Positions 44,716 through 53,532 are shown, numbered from the stretch's first letter. The stretch: 64,000 nucleotides of DNA from UBA1444 sp964601085 (GCA_964601085.1 CAZRLN010000009.1:9960-73959); one strand, 5' to 3'. Numbers and translations: made by a program. The notes: a model not told the origin generated them from the sequence alone.

Positions 44716-45906
44716 TTGAAAAGAATTTTTTCGCCGCTGGGGGCCTTGCTGGCCGGCCAGTTTCTCTCCGCTTTTGTGGACAACATGTTGCTGTTTATCG
44801 CCCAGGCGATCATTCGGCGGGATGGGTATCCGGATTTCTATTTGCCGTTGGTGCAGGGACTCTATCTGGCTGCTTATATTCTGGCCTCTCCCTGGGTCGG
44901 CGGTTTTTCGGATTTTGTTCCCAAGGCAAAAGTGTTGCTGATCGGCAATCTGGTAAAGGCTTTTTGTCTGGTCGGCTTTATTTTCGGTCTCAATCCCGCC
45001 TTGAGTTATGGAATCTTCGGGTTGGGGTCGGTGATTTACAGTCCGGCCAAATATGGAATTTTGCCGTTTCTCACCACCGATGAACAACAATTGATGAAGG
45101 CGAATTCCTGGATGGAAGGAACCACGATTGCGGCCATCCTCAGCGGGGCGGTGGCGGGTGGATTCCTGTCGGATTATTCGATACCGCTGGCTTGCCTTCT
45201 GGGCTTGGTGTTGTACCTGATCTCCATTGGTTTTACCTATATGATTCCGCATAACCCAGGTACCGGCTGCATGCCGGGCTGGAATGCGATCCGCGATTTT
45301 ATCGCCGATATCGGCTTTTTCATGAAGCACGTCGACACCCGGTTTTCGGTGATTGGATCGGCCTTTTTCTGGACGGTTTCCAATATCCTGCGATTGGGCA
45401 TGTTTGTGTGGGTGCCGGAAGAACTCGGTCTGGCGGGAAATAAGCCGGTCAGCCTGCTGATGGCGGTGATTGGAATCGGAATTGGAGTTGGCGCCTTGCT
45501 GGCGCCTCGTTTCGTTTCGGTCCGAACCTATCGTAAAGCGATATTCTTTGGAATCGTCATGGGTGTCATCGTAATGGGTCTGAGTTATGTGCATACGCTG
45601 AATGTGGCCGTTGGCCTGATATTTACGGTGGGACTTCTCGGCGGGATGTACATCGTGCCGGTCAATACACTAAACGAGTATCTGGGGGACCGGACGATCG
45701 GCACCGGGCGGGCCACCACCGTTCAAAATTTCGCCGAAAACACGTTCATGTTGCTCGGTACCGGTGCTTATACGTTTGCGGAGCAAATCCACATACCCAT
45801 CGATCATACGATCCGTTGGAGCGGGATTTTGTTGCTCGGGTTTATGGCGTTTTTGGCCTTCTACCGTCGCGGTTGCCCTGTGGCGGTGAGAGGCGAAGTC
45901 GAATAA
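44716..45906 (+). CDS. lplT: Lysophospholipid transporter LplT-like MFS protein
   Basis: 396 residues if TTG 44716 is the start, following GAAAGGAAAG; the frame extends 32 codons upstream, but those residues do not look like family sequence. Twelve membrane helices. LplT-like stretches: PLGALLAGQFLSAFVDNMLL, PKAKVLLIGNLVKAF, YSPAKYGILPFL, EGTTIAAILSGAVAGG. LplT flips lysophospholipids inward for re-acylation. The usual partner acyltransferase (aas) is not adjacent. It supports a diderm envelope. Confidence 0.87.
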   Translation: MKRIFSPLGALLAGQFLSAFVDNMLLFIAQAIIRRDGYPDFYLPLVQGLYLAAYILASPWVGGFSDFVPKAKVLLIGNLVKAFCLVGFIFGLNPALSYGIFGLGSVIYSPAKYGILPFLTTDEQQLMKANSWMEGTTIAAILSGAVAGGFLSDYSIPLACLLGLVLYLISIGFTYMIPHNPGTGCMPGWNAIRDFIADIGFFMKHVDTRFSVIGSAFFWTVSNILRLGMFVWVPEELGLAGNKPVSLLMAVIGIGIGVGALLAPRFVSVRTYRKAIFFGIVMGVIVMGLSYVHTLNVAVGLIFTVGLLGGMYIVPVNTLNEYLGDRTIGTGRATTVQNFAENTFMLLGTGAYTFAEQIHIPIDHTIRWSGILLLGFMAFLAFYRRGCPVAVRGEVE

Positions 45907-45943
45907 AAGCAATGGAAACAGGAAAACAATGGAGGTGTTCTAA

Positions 45944-46969
45944 ATGGAATGGAATGAGGTAAAAGCTCGCGCCAAAGAGAGTTTTCATGGTGCCTGCCGG
46001 GTCTGCCCGATTTGCAATGGAATTGCCTGTGCTGGCGAAGTGCCCGGGATGGGCGGTGTCGGAACCGGGATGAGTTTTCGCAACAATTTTACAGCCCTGG
46101 CCGAGATCAAACTGAATTTGCGAACCGTACATCGGGTCAATGCGCCGTTTATGAACGCGACCCTGTTTGGACAGGATTTGAGTATGCCGGTGCTGGCGGC
46201 GGCGATTGGCGGAACGGCCATGAATATGAAAGCGGAACTGAGCGAAGCGGAATACGCCGCGGCCGTGGTGACCGGAACAGCTCAGGCCGGTGTGCTGGGA
46301 ATGACGGGAGATGGACCGAATCCTTCCATGTTTCAGGGTGGACTGGCCGCGATCAAAGCGGAACAGGGACGCGGCATTGCCATCATCAAGCCCCGGGAAC
46401 CGGAACGCATCGTGCAACTGGCCAATGAAGCCGCCCAAGCCGGCGCCGTGGCTTTCGGCATTGACATCGATGCCGCCGCGTTGATCAACATGACCCGGAT
46501 GGGCCAGCCGGTCGGACCGAAGAGTTTTGCCGAACTGGAATATATCAAAAGAAATACGCGCATTCCCTTCATTGTCAAGGGAATCATGACGGTGGACGAA
46601 GCGTTGGCCTGTGTCGAAGCCGGCGTGGACGCCATTGTCGTTTCCAACCACGGCGGCCGAGCCCTGGATCATACTCCGGGAACGGCGGAAGTTCTGCCGG
46701 CTATTGCCAAAGCCGTACAGGGCCGTTTGGTTGTGATGGCGGACGGCGGCGTGAGAACTGGCTCGGACGTCCTGAAAATGTTGGCGCTCGGCGCGGAATT
46801 CGTTTTGGTCGGCCGGCCGGTGATTGTCGGCGCTGTCGGCGGTGGCGCGGAAGGCGTCAAAATGGTGATGGACCGCATTGCCGCGGAATTACGCACCGCT
46901 ATGGTTCTGACCGGCGCCAGCGATGTGAAACATGTATCCGACCGGGTGATTTATCCGCCGACTTGGTAA
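45944..46969 (+). CDS. FMN-dependent alpha-hydroxy-acid dehydrogenase family protein
   Basis: 341 residues, ATG behind GGAGGTG, 37 bases after lplT. TIM-barrel flavoprotein of the glycolate oxidase/L-lactate dehydrogenase group: FIVKGIMTVDEA (FMN-binding Lys), active His and Arg in SNHGGRALDH, and phosphate-binding DGGVRTGSDVLKML and VLVGRPV. The N-terminus carries C-x2-C-x2-C-x4-C (CRVCPICNGIAC), which could hold metal or an Fe-S centre and is not in the classical oxidases. L-lactate is a reasonable guess for the substrate, given larA and larE in the window. Confidence 0.85.
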   Translation: MEWNEVKARAKESFHGACRVCPICNGIACAGEVPGMGGVGTGMSFRNNFTALAEIKLNLRTVHRVNAPFMNATLFGQDLSMPVLAAAIGGTAMNMKAELSEAEYAAAVVTGTAQAGVLGMTGDGPNPSMFQGGLAAIKAEQGRGIAIIKPREPERIVQLANEAAQAGAVAFGIDIDAAALINMTRMGQPVGPKSFAELEYIKRNTRIPFIVKGIMTVDEALACVEAGVDAIVVSNHGGRALDHTPGTAEVLPAIAKAVQGRLVVMADGGVRTGSDVLKMLALGAEFVLVGRPVIVGAVGGGAEGVKMVMDRIAAELRTAMVLTGASDVKHVSDRVIYPPTW

Positions 46970-46978
46970 CACTTGCGG

Positions 46979-47227
46979 CTATTCGCTGCGAATGTCCGTG
47001 AACAGTACGGCTGGGGAATTCAGCGGAAAAACGCGCGGCGGTAGTTTTCGCAATTCTTCGATCAACCAGCCTTCCGATGTTGTCGCCAGCAGCTCCAAAG
47101 CCTGGTCGACCGACTCGGCGGCGATCATCGCGATGACATCGGTATAGAGGGCCTGATGAACGCAGGGTTCGTTGATCATGCTCCAACTATGGAATTTTCG
47201 GTTATGCCGCCAGAGATATAGATTCAT
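46979..47227 (-). CDS. Small hypothetical protein
   Basis: 82 residues from ATG 47227, six bases after GAGGAGG; longer upstream readings would overlap the divergent HD-GYP start. The product (MNLYLWRHNRKFHSWSMINE to FPLNSPAVLFTDIRSE) is soluble, with no motif I recognise. The VDQALELLATTSEGWLIEEL segment looks helical. It is divergent from an HD-GYP gene with only 36 bases between the starts, and may share regulation with it. Confidence 0.65.
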   Translation of the reverse strand: MNLYLWRHNRKFHSWSMINEPCVHQALYTDVIAMIAAESVDQALELLATTSEGWLIEELRKLPPRVFPLNSPAVLFTDIRSE

Positions 47228-47263
47228 TGGTTTTCCTCCTCTGGACAGATACGGAGGCGTGGG

Positions 47264-48400
47264 GTGTCCCCGTATACTGCCGATTCTATTCCCGAAAAAA
47301 TTGTATCCGTGCAGCGAGTGTTGGTATCCGAATTGAAGATCGGCATGGTCACGGCCCGCAATGTGTTCAACGCGGAGGGAAAGTTGCTTCTGGCTGCCGG
47401 CCAGGAAGTGACGGACTCCTATATCCGACGGTTGCAAGACTTGTCAATTTATGCGATCTATGTCCGCAATCCGTACTTCAGTGATGTGGAAATCCCCACG
47501 ATCATCGACGAGGAAACCCGTCAGTCGAGTATCCAGACCGTCAAGCGGGGGCTGGAAGCTTTGCGCAACAAGCGGGCGGATTTGGCCGTAGCGGAGTTTC
47601 AACAGTCGGCGCGGCGGATTGTCGCCGAGATCATTCACAACCGGCAGGCCATGATTCATCTGACGGAAATTCGGGCCCATGACGATTGCACATTCGCCCA
47701 TTCCGTTGATGTTTGCATTTTGTCCGTACTGGTCGCCACGGCGATGGATTACCCGGAAAGCCGGCTGAATGAGCTGGCGGTGGGGGCTTTGATGCATGAT
47801 GTCGGTAAGCTGCAAGTGGGACAGAACCTGTTGATAAAACCGGACAAGTTGACGGAGGAAGAAATGGTACAGATGCGTCGACATCCCTGGCTTGGCTTCG
47901 AAATTTTACGGGCGCAGCGAGGGCAGCTTTCCATTCCCTCTATTCATGTCGCGTTGCAGCATCATGAGAAGTATGACGGAACCGGCTATCCTAGAGGGTT
48001 GGCCGGAACGGACATTCATGAATTTTCCCGGATCGTTTCCATGGTGGATGTCTATGATGCGGTTACCTCCGACCGCCCCTATCGCAAAGCGCTGTTGCCG
48101 CATGAGGCGTATGAATTGATGCTGGTTTCCGGCAGCCAGCATTTTGATCCGGAAATCTTACCGATTTTTTTGGGTAAGATCGCACTGTATCCGGTCGGGA
48201 CGGCAGTTCGCCTGAATACCGGCGATATCGGCGTAGTTACTTTGGTCGAACCGGGTTGGCCGACCCGACCCGTGGTGCGACTGATCATGGACAAACATCG
48301 CCGTCTGTACCCCGGTGAGGTGACCTTGGATATGAGAAACCACCTGACCGTTTTTATCGATCAGGTGGTGGACGGAAAAAGTTTGAGCAATCTGATTTAA
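47264..48400 (+). CDS. HD-GYP domain protein, probable c-di-GMP phosphodiesterase
   Basis: 378 residues from GTG 47264 behind ACGGAGG. The N-terminal part (about 15-130) is a variable domain with LKIGMVTARNVFNAEG, seen in many Firmicute HD-GYP proteins. The HD-GYP domain (about 140-310) has LMHDVGKLQVGQNLL and HHEKYDGTGYPRGL, so both signature motifs are intact. A small C-terminal beta domain follows. It would hydrolyse c-di-GMP. Its stop abuts the stop of the convergent hydrogenase gene with no spacer. Confidence 0.92.
   Translation: MSPYTADSIPEKIVSVQRVLVSELKIGMVTARNVFNAEGKLLLAAGQEVTDSYIRRLQDLSIYAIYVRNPYFSDVEIPTIIDEETRQSSIQTVKRGLEALRNKRADLAVAEFQQSARRIVAEIIHNRQAMIHLTEIRAHDDCTFAHSVDVCILSVLVATAMDYPESRLNELAVGALMHDVGKLQVGQNLLIKPDKLTEEEMVQMRRHPWLGFEILRAQRGQLSIPSIHVALQHHEKYDGTGYPRGLAGTDIHEFSRIVSMVDVYDAVTSDRPYRKALLPHEAYELMLVSGSQHFDPEILPIFLGKIALYPVGTAVRLNTGDIGVVTLVEPGWPTRPVVRLIMDKHRRLYPGEVTLDMRNHLTVFIDQVVDGKSLSNLI
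48339..48369. repeat. Inverted repeat at the end of the HD-GYP gene
   Basis: Perfect 9-bp arms ACCACCTGA/TCAGGTGGT around a 13-base loop, within coding sequence and 32 bases from the point where two convergent genes meet without spacer. It could help end transcription for one or both strands, though no proper T-run follows. Confidence 0.35.
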
Positions 48401-49912
48401 TTAGTCCGTCGGTGAAGTTGCATGGGAACGATGGAGTCCGAGTTTGGCAATTTCTTCGCTTTTGGGGTTGGAAACCGCTGATTTTTCCGGGGCCGTTCCG
48501 GCAAAGTTGTCCACCAACCGGGTCGTAACCCGGAAATCGGTCAATACGCCGGGGCCGCCGACGCAACCGCCGGTGCAGGCCATCCCTTCGAAGAAATTGG
48601 CCGGACGCTTACCTGCTTCGATTTCTTGCAGGCATTTCTTGCAGTTCCCCAAGCCTTCGCAGCGTTCCGCCTGGACCGATACTTCTGGCGCTAATTGAAC
48701 CATCACGTTTTCCACTGCCTGGAGGACACCGCCGGCCCGGGCAAAAATATTGCCGTCTTTCGACGCGGCGGAGGAGAAGGAATCGGCAGTCATTTCCGTA
48801 ACATTGACGCCGGCGCCGACGACCAATGCGGCCAGCTCTTCAAAGGTCAGCACATAATCGACATTGTCAGGATATTTTTGAGCTTCGCCTTTTTTGGCGA
48901 TGCACGGGCCAACGAACACGACGATCCCTTCGGGATCGTTTTTCTTTACTCCCATCGCAGCCGCTACCATCGGGGAAACCAGGGAAGAAATATTTTCCTT
49001 CAGATTGGGCAGATGCTTTTCCACCATGCCAACAAAAGCCGGACAGCAGGAGGTTGTCATGAAGCTGCCGGATTCCTGGCTGCGTTCTGCGAATTCGCGG
49101 GCTTCTTCCACGGCGACGGCATCGGCGCCGACGGAAACTTCAAGCGCTTCGTGGAAGCCGACTTTTTTTAGGGCGGCCATTACCTGTCCCGGACGGACCT
49201 GCACGCCAAATTGGCCGATAAAGGCCGGCGCCAGCAGGGCATAAACCCGCTGTCCCGCCTTGATACGTTGGATGACCTGCACGATCATGGAGCGGTCGGA
49301 AATGGCGCCAAACGGGCAGGCAATTTTGCAGGCGCCGCAAGCTACGCATTTTTCATAGTCGATGACAGCCTTTCGGGCCTTATCCGCGGCGATGGCGCCG
49401 AGTTCACAGGCGCGTTCGCACGGCCGAGAAATTTCGATGATCGCGCCATAGGGGCAGGATCTCTTGCACAGCCCGCATTCCACGCATTTTGTTTTGTCGA
49501 TGAAGGAACGGTTGGCAACCACGGAGATCGCTTTCTTGGGGCAGCTGGCGATACAGCTGTGCGCAAGACAATTCCGGCAGGCATCAGTAACGATGAACCG
49601 GTCCAGAGGACATTGGTCGCAAGCCACCGGCAGCACCTGGATGATGGGGGTATCGGCGATGTTTCCTTCCAAAGCGGCGGTGGCCGCCTCGGTCATGCTG
49701 ACATTCATCGGTTGGCTAAGCGCCGATTTGATACGGTCCTGCAATACCGCCCGTTCTTTGTGAACGCAACAACGATAACGCGGCCCTTCTTCCGTGACAA
49801 CGGACTGCAGAATATTGGCCACATCCGTGTGCAAGCGATTTTCAAATGTCATTTGGGCAATTTCGGTCAAGACTTTTCGGCGGATTTTTGTAATCTCGTT
49901 AATTTCCGGCAC
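48401..49912 (-). CDS. [FeFe]-hydrogenase (group B-like) with multiple Fe-S clusters
   Basis: 503 residues from GTG 49912, eleven bases after GGAGGG; longer readings enter the upstream gene. Several four-cysteine motifs lie at about residues 100-215, including the two ferredoxin-like CVECGLCKRSCP and CVACGACKIACP, plus CDQCP and CRNCLAHSCIASCP. The H-cluster motifs are L1 TTSCCPAF, L2 GPCIAKK and L3 EGMACTGGCVGGPG, with all cluster cysteines. Near the C-terminus an extra CEGLGNCKKC lies before L3. It is predicted to be a cytosolic H2 enzyme; group B members are mostly uncharacterised. It is the last gene of the hyd operon. Confidence 0.88.
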   Translation of the reverse strand: MPEINEITKIRRKVLTEIAQMTFENRLHTDVANILQSVVTEEGPRYRCCVHKERAVLQDRIKSALSQPMNVSMTEAATAALEGNIADTPIIQVLPVACDQCPLDRFIVTDACRNCLAHSCIASCPKKAISVVANRSFIDKTKCVECGLCKRSCPYGAIIEISRPCERACELGAIAADKARKAVIDYEKCVACGACKIACPFGAISDRSMIVQVIQRIKAGQRVYALLAPAFIGQFGVQVRPGQVMAALKKVGFHEALEVSVGADAVAVEEAREFAERSQESGSFMTTSCCPAFVGMVEKHLPNLKENISSLVSPMVAAAMGVKKNDPEGIVVFVGPCIAKKGEAQKYPDNVDYVLTFEELAALVVGAGVNVTEMTADSFSSAASKDGNIFARAGGVLQAVENVMVQLAPEVSVQAERCEGLGNCKKCLQEIEAGKRPANFFEGMACTGGCVGGPGVLTDFRVTTRLVDNFAGTAPEKSAVSNPKSEEIAKLGLHRSHATSPTD

Positions 49913-49932
49913 TGTATCGTTTTCCCTCCAAA

Positions 49933-50163
49933 TTATAATAAATTCGCCTGCAAGATTTCGAGCAGACGATCCGGTGTTGCATTTTCCAGCAACACTCCAT
50001 TGATTCGAACGTTTGGACCCTTGCCGCAATTACGGAAGCAGGTGACACCCTTGATTTCCAATTGCTGGCGCTGCTCGGCGGGAAGGCCGTCCAACGCGTC
50101 CATCAGTTCCTGCGTTCCCATGAGGTGGCAGGAAGTGCCCATACAGAGTTCTACAGTCACCAT
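49933..50163 (-). CDS. Small NuoE-like [2Fe-2S] protein
   Basis: 76 residues, ATG. The four cysteines have the thioredoxin-like [2Fe-2S] pattern: LCMGTSCHLMGT and VTCFRNCGKGPNVRING. It corresponds to the C-terminal half of NuoE/HoxE alone, with no helical N-terminal part. It sits 20 bases before the group B hydrogenase gene and is probably its electron partner. A paralogue opens the same operon at 53.3 kb. Confidence 0.88.
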   Translation of the reverse strand: MVTVELCMGTSCHLMGTQELMDALDGLPAEQRQQLEIKGVTCFRNCGKGPNVRINGVLLENATPDRLLEILQANLL

Positions 50164-50205
50164 GGGGATTCGATCACTCCTTTGAAATTTACGGTTATAC
50201 TACTG

Positions 50206-51354
50206 TCATACCCATTCAATATGGACGATCTTGCCCAGAGATTCCAGCTGGGTTCGCAACCGCGCCAATACCTGCATTTTAATGTTCATGGCCGAAGGCA
50301 ACAGCGGGTTTTGATGGGCGGGATTCACCGCTCCGCCGGCCCAGATGTGGATATGATCGCCTTCCAATAATAAACGGGCTGCCAAAGTGGCGCCATCCTG
50401 CCGGCTCGAACGCTTGAGGTCGGTAACGGAACGCAAGCGATCAGCGGCGGCGTTAAGGGTCAAGACCCCTTCCGTGACCAGATCGATACCTTCCAGATGA
50501 GCAATCGGCGGAATTGTCGGATCGTGATATTCCAGAGAGACCTTTAGCGGTTTGCCGAGGATACGACTGACTAGGGTGGCGGTTGTACCACCGGAGACGA
50601 TCTTTTGGCCGGGAGCCGCCAAAAAACTTCGGACTACAGTCGCATCATGATCCGGCGACGCCGGCGGGCCCATCATCAAGTTGATCCGGCGTGGATTGCG
50701 GATTTTAACGGCGACCACGGTGGTGTCATCGCCGGGTTTCCCCAAATAATAGCCCTCACAACAATTAATCAGAGAACTGCAAAGATCGGCGGTGTCTTTG
50801 GCTTTCGTCACATCTTCCGAAAAACGGTCGGCGATTCCATTCCAGCCCAGCCCTAATGGCAGCAATCCGCCTATTCCGGCATGAATTACCCCATCGCTGA
50901 CGAGCACGACCCAGTCATTTTCCCGAAGTTCAAACTGTCCAGCAAGCACTGTTTTGCCGCCAATAGTCCGGGATTGAGCCGGAAATGGCATCACGTGTCC
51001 AGCACGGGACAATAACGTGCGGGGGCTGTCAAACTCTACCAGCGTTGCGTTACCATTATGATCAATCCGCAAAATCTGAAGGGTGGAGTAGGCGATTTTT
51101 CGTTCCCGACAAACCGGCAAGGTCTGGGCGATGGTTTCCACAACATCCTCCAGGTCGGCGCCGCGCGCCAGCATGGAGGAGGCGATTTTGGTGGTCAGCG
51201 TGGCCAGAATGTTTGCTTTGACCCCACTGCCCAGTCCGTCCGAAACGACCACGATGACCGAATCAGCGGTCCGGGTAATCTGGACATTATCACCGCAGAG
51301 TTCTTCGCCATTTTTGCAGAGTTGGGCAACATTAACCTCAGCGTGCAGCGGCAT
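50206..51354 (-). CDS. SpoIIE/PP2C-type serine phosphatase
   Basis: 382 residues, starting two bases after the stop of the PAS-hydrogenase gene. The PP2C-like domain (about 15-220) has the metal-binding Asp motifs VVVSDGLGSGVKAN, WVVLVSDGVIHAG and GKPGDDTTVVAVK. The C-terminal about 160 residues (ATVVRSFLAAPGQKIVSGGTT) are of unknown fold. The SpoIIE name is for the domain only, and nothing links it to sporulation. Tight coupling to a hydrogenase with a PAS domain suggests it is the output of a redox or hydrogen signal. Confidence 0.87.
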   Translation of the reverse strand: MPLHAEVNVAQLCKNGEELCGDNVQITRTADSVIVVVSDGLGSGVKANILATLTTKIASSMLARGADLEDVVETIAQTLPVCRERKIAYSTLQILRIDHNGNATLVEFDSPRTLLSRAGHVMPFPAQSRTIGGKTVLAGQFELRENDWVVLVSDGVIHAGIGGLLPLGLGWNGIADRFSEDVTKAKDTADLCSSLINCCEGYYLGKPGDDTTVVAVKIRNPRRINLMMGPPASPDHDATVVRSFLAAPGQKIVSGGTTATLVSRILGKPLKVSLEYHDPTIPPIAHLEGIDLVTEGVLTLNAAADRLRSVTDLKRSSRQDGATLAARLLLEGDHIHIWAGGAVNPAHQNPLLPSAMNIKMQVLARLRTQLESLGKIVHIEWV

Positions 51355-51356
51355 GT

Positions 51357-53060
51357 TTACACGTCCCGTTCCTTTAACAGGCCTACCAGATCAAGCAGGG
51401 CAGCCTTGGTTTCGCCGGTGGTTTCGCCAAGCAATCCGGCGATTTCCTGCGCCACGTGCATTTGACGATTAATGATTTCAGCGGCTTTATCGATTGTTTC
51501 CATCTTCACTTTCTGAAGCTCCCGGTTTTGTTTCTCCCGTTCACTGATGTCCGTAATGATCAAAATTACCATTTTGTGTTCCCGGATTGGCAGAATCATT
51601 TGTTCCGTAATTAAAGACCGTTCCGGATATTCAATCCGACGGGCCGCTAGTTTTTCCTGGGTTTCGACAGCGTAGATCAAATCCGAGCAGTCCATGATTT
51701 GCGACAGACTGGTCCCTTTCACCAAATCCACGCGATGACCGAACATCTTTTCCGAAGCCGGATTGAATTCCTGAATGATCATGTTTTCGTCAACCACGAT
51801 GATGGCGTTGAGAGAATTGTCCATGACCATGTTTGAGAAAGACTCGGCTTTCGATTTCATGTAGGGAATGCACATGTCGACTTCCGCCAACCCCTGCCAG
51901 ACGGCGATGGCTTTCTCCCGACAGGTGCTGTAACCGCAGGCCCCGCAGTTTTTTTCATCCGCTTTGTTGAACTTGGCGGTTTTGGCAAGGATCTCTCGTA
52001 TTTCAATTTCACTGGGTTCCATGGATAGGATCGGCGCGGGGGTGTGGTGGCGCGATAAGGCTTCGGGAAGCATCGTAAAATTTAAAAGGCTGTCGGTGGC
52101 CTGACGGGCAAAATTTACGACCTTGGCCCGCTTGACCGGTGTGCCGTCCTGCACGGGAATTCCGGGCCCGCCGATGCAACCGCCGTCACAGGCGAGAGCT
52201 TCCACAAACCGAGGGGATATCTCCCAATTGCTCATGCATTCAAACACTTCCATACAGTTTTGCAGGCCATGGACGGTTATGACATCGGTATCGGTTTCGT
52301 CATGCTCGGTAAAGCTTTTCAATATTCCGCCGGTGATGGGGAAGAAGCGGGAAGGTCCCGGTGTGTCGAGCGCAGCGTTGTCTTCGGGAATAGAATCTTG
52401 ACGCATGTCGACGCCGGCGAGCCATTGCTGGAGATGTTCAAAAGTGAGCACGGCGTCAATGGAGCCGACGAGATCGGCATCGCGGCCTTCGGCGATTTTG
52501 GCGATGCAGGGGCCGATGAATACAACGAACACTTCCGCGCCTAATTTTTCTTTCAGGATACGGCCGTGAGCGATCATTGGCGAAACCACCGGCGCTAAAT
52601 TGCGGGTGAGATTGGGATAATATTTTTCAACCAATCGGGTTACTACCGGACAGCAACAGGAAATGACCGGATAATCGGCAGTTGCCAGCAGAGAGGCATA
52701 GATTTCGGACACGGCAGCGGCGCCGACGGCGGTTTCTTCCACAGCGCAGGCGCCAAAGCGTTTCAACAGGGTGCGGAGTTGTCCGAAAGATAAGTTTTCA
52801 AAGGCGGTAACAAAGGATGGCGCAATACTGAAAGCAACTTTTTTTTCGGCGCCCAAGGCAGCTTTCACGATTTCAAGCTGATTTTCAACTTGTTTGGCCT
52901 GTTGCGGGCACTCCACCACACATTTGCCGCACAGAATACATTTATCCAGAACCACGCTGGCATGACCGCTTTCAATGCCGATCGCCTTGACCGGGCAGGA
53001 GCGGACGCAACGGTGGCAGTCCTGACAATTGACTTTTTGGGTAGTGATGACCTGTTTCAT
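51357..53060 (-). CDS. PAS-containing [FeFe]-hydrogenase, putative H2 sensor (HydS/group C-like)
   Basis: 567 residues. Two ferredoxin-type clusters at 13-50 (CQDCHRCVRSCP, CILCGKCVVECP). The H-cluster domain (about 70-330) has L1 SCCCPVV, L2 GPCIAKIAEG and L3 EALACDGGCIGGPG. It is followed by a four-Cys Fe-S domain (CGACGYSTCREKAIAVW...DMC, about 385-420). A PAS domain (about 430-530, SLNAIIVVDENMIIQEFNPASEKMFG) and a C-terminal coiled coil end the protein. Group C hydrogenases with this layout are regarded as H2 sensors. The next gene is a phosphatase, two bases away. Confidence 0.88.
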   Translation of the reverse strand: MKQVITTQKVNCQDCHRCVRSCPVKAIGIESGHASVVLDKCILCGKCVVECPQQAKQVENQLEIVKAALGAEKKVAFSIAPSFVTAFENLSFGQLRTLLKRFGACAVEETAVGAAAVSEIYASLLATADYPVISCCCPVVTRLVEKYYPNLTRNLAPVVSPMIAHGRILKEKLGAEVFVVFIGPCIAKIAEGRDADLVGSIDAVLTFEHLQQWLAGVDMRQDSIPEDNAALDTPGPSRFFPITGGILKSFTEHDETDTDVITVHGLQNCMEVFECMSNWEISPRFVEALACDGGCIGGPGIPVQDGTPVKRAKVVNFARQATDSLLNFTMLPEALSRHHTPAPILSMEPSEIEIREILAKTAKFNKADEKNCGACGYSTCREKAIAVWQGLAEVDMCIPYMKSKAESFSNMVMDNSLNAIIVVDENMIIQEFNPASEKMFGHRVDLVKGTSLSQIMDCSDLIYAVETQEKLAARRIEYPERSLITEQMILPIREHKMVILIITDISEREKQNRELQKVKMETIDKAAEIINRQMHVAQEIAGLLGETTGETKAALLDLVGLLKERDV

Positions 53061-53308
53061 CCAGCTTCTCCGTTCAGCACATATTTTGTGAACAGCTCAA
53101 AAACTTGATCTTTGGATACATGCGTTATAATCAAATCGTCAATTTGAACTACAACGCCTTCCGTGCAACGTCCCTGACAGAAGTTCCCGGCCATCTGAAC
53201 CCGGGCATGAACCTGATGACGTTCGATGAGCGCCAGAAAAGCTTCCAGAACGCCGTTGGCTCCTTTTAGATGACAGGCGCTGCCAAGACAGACCGAGATG
53301 GTAACCAT
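53057..53308 (-). CDS. Small [2Fe-2S] protein, first gene of the hyd operon
   Basis: 83 residues from ATG 53308, seven bases after GGGGTGA; longer readings cross the intergenic region. Four-Cys pattern CLGSACHLKGA and NFCQGRCTEGV, as in NuoE-like proteins. It overlaps the start of the PAS-hydrogenase by four bases, so it should deliver or take electrons from that protein. It is paralogous to the protein at 49.9-50.2 kb. Confidence 0.87.
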   Translation of the reverse strand: MVTISVCLGSACHLKGANGVLEAFLALIERHQVHARVQMAGNFCQGRCTEGVVVQIDDLIITHVSKDQVFELFTKYVLNGEAG

Positions 53309-53329
53309 GGCTTCGTCACCCCAATGCGC

Positions 53330-53345
53330 TGTGAAAAGTTTCACT
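53330..53345. promoter_or_regulatory. CRP/FNR-type palindrome upstream of the hyd operon
   Basis: TGTGAAAAGTTTCACT fits TGTGA-N6-TCACA at nine of ten positions, 22 bases before the first ATG. On the minus strand it lies just downstream of a possible TATAGT -10, so repression would be more likely than activation. Confidence 0.4.
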
Positions 53346-53456
53346 ATATTAATGGTTATTATTTTACTAGATGCGGAAAGTTTTCGCAACCGGCAGCCTT
53401 TTGGAGCAGGATTTTTTGACCGGGCATCCAATATATACAGATTAAAATGTAATTTG

Positions 53457-53475
53457 GTAATTGCATCAATTACCG
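53457..53475. repeat. Inverted repeat in the hyd/nuoL-like divergent region
   Basis: GGTAATTG/CAATTACC with three bases between. The 224-base region between the divergent starts holds no gene that I can see; this and the CRP/FNR-like site are its only clear symmetric elements. Confidence 0.4.
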
Positions 53476-53532
53476 CAAGGCTCCTGTCATCGCGTTTAAT
53501 TGACAACGAATTAATATTACGGGGGAATCGAT

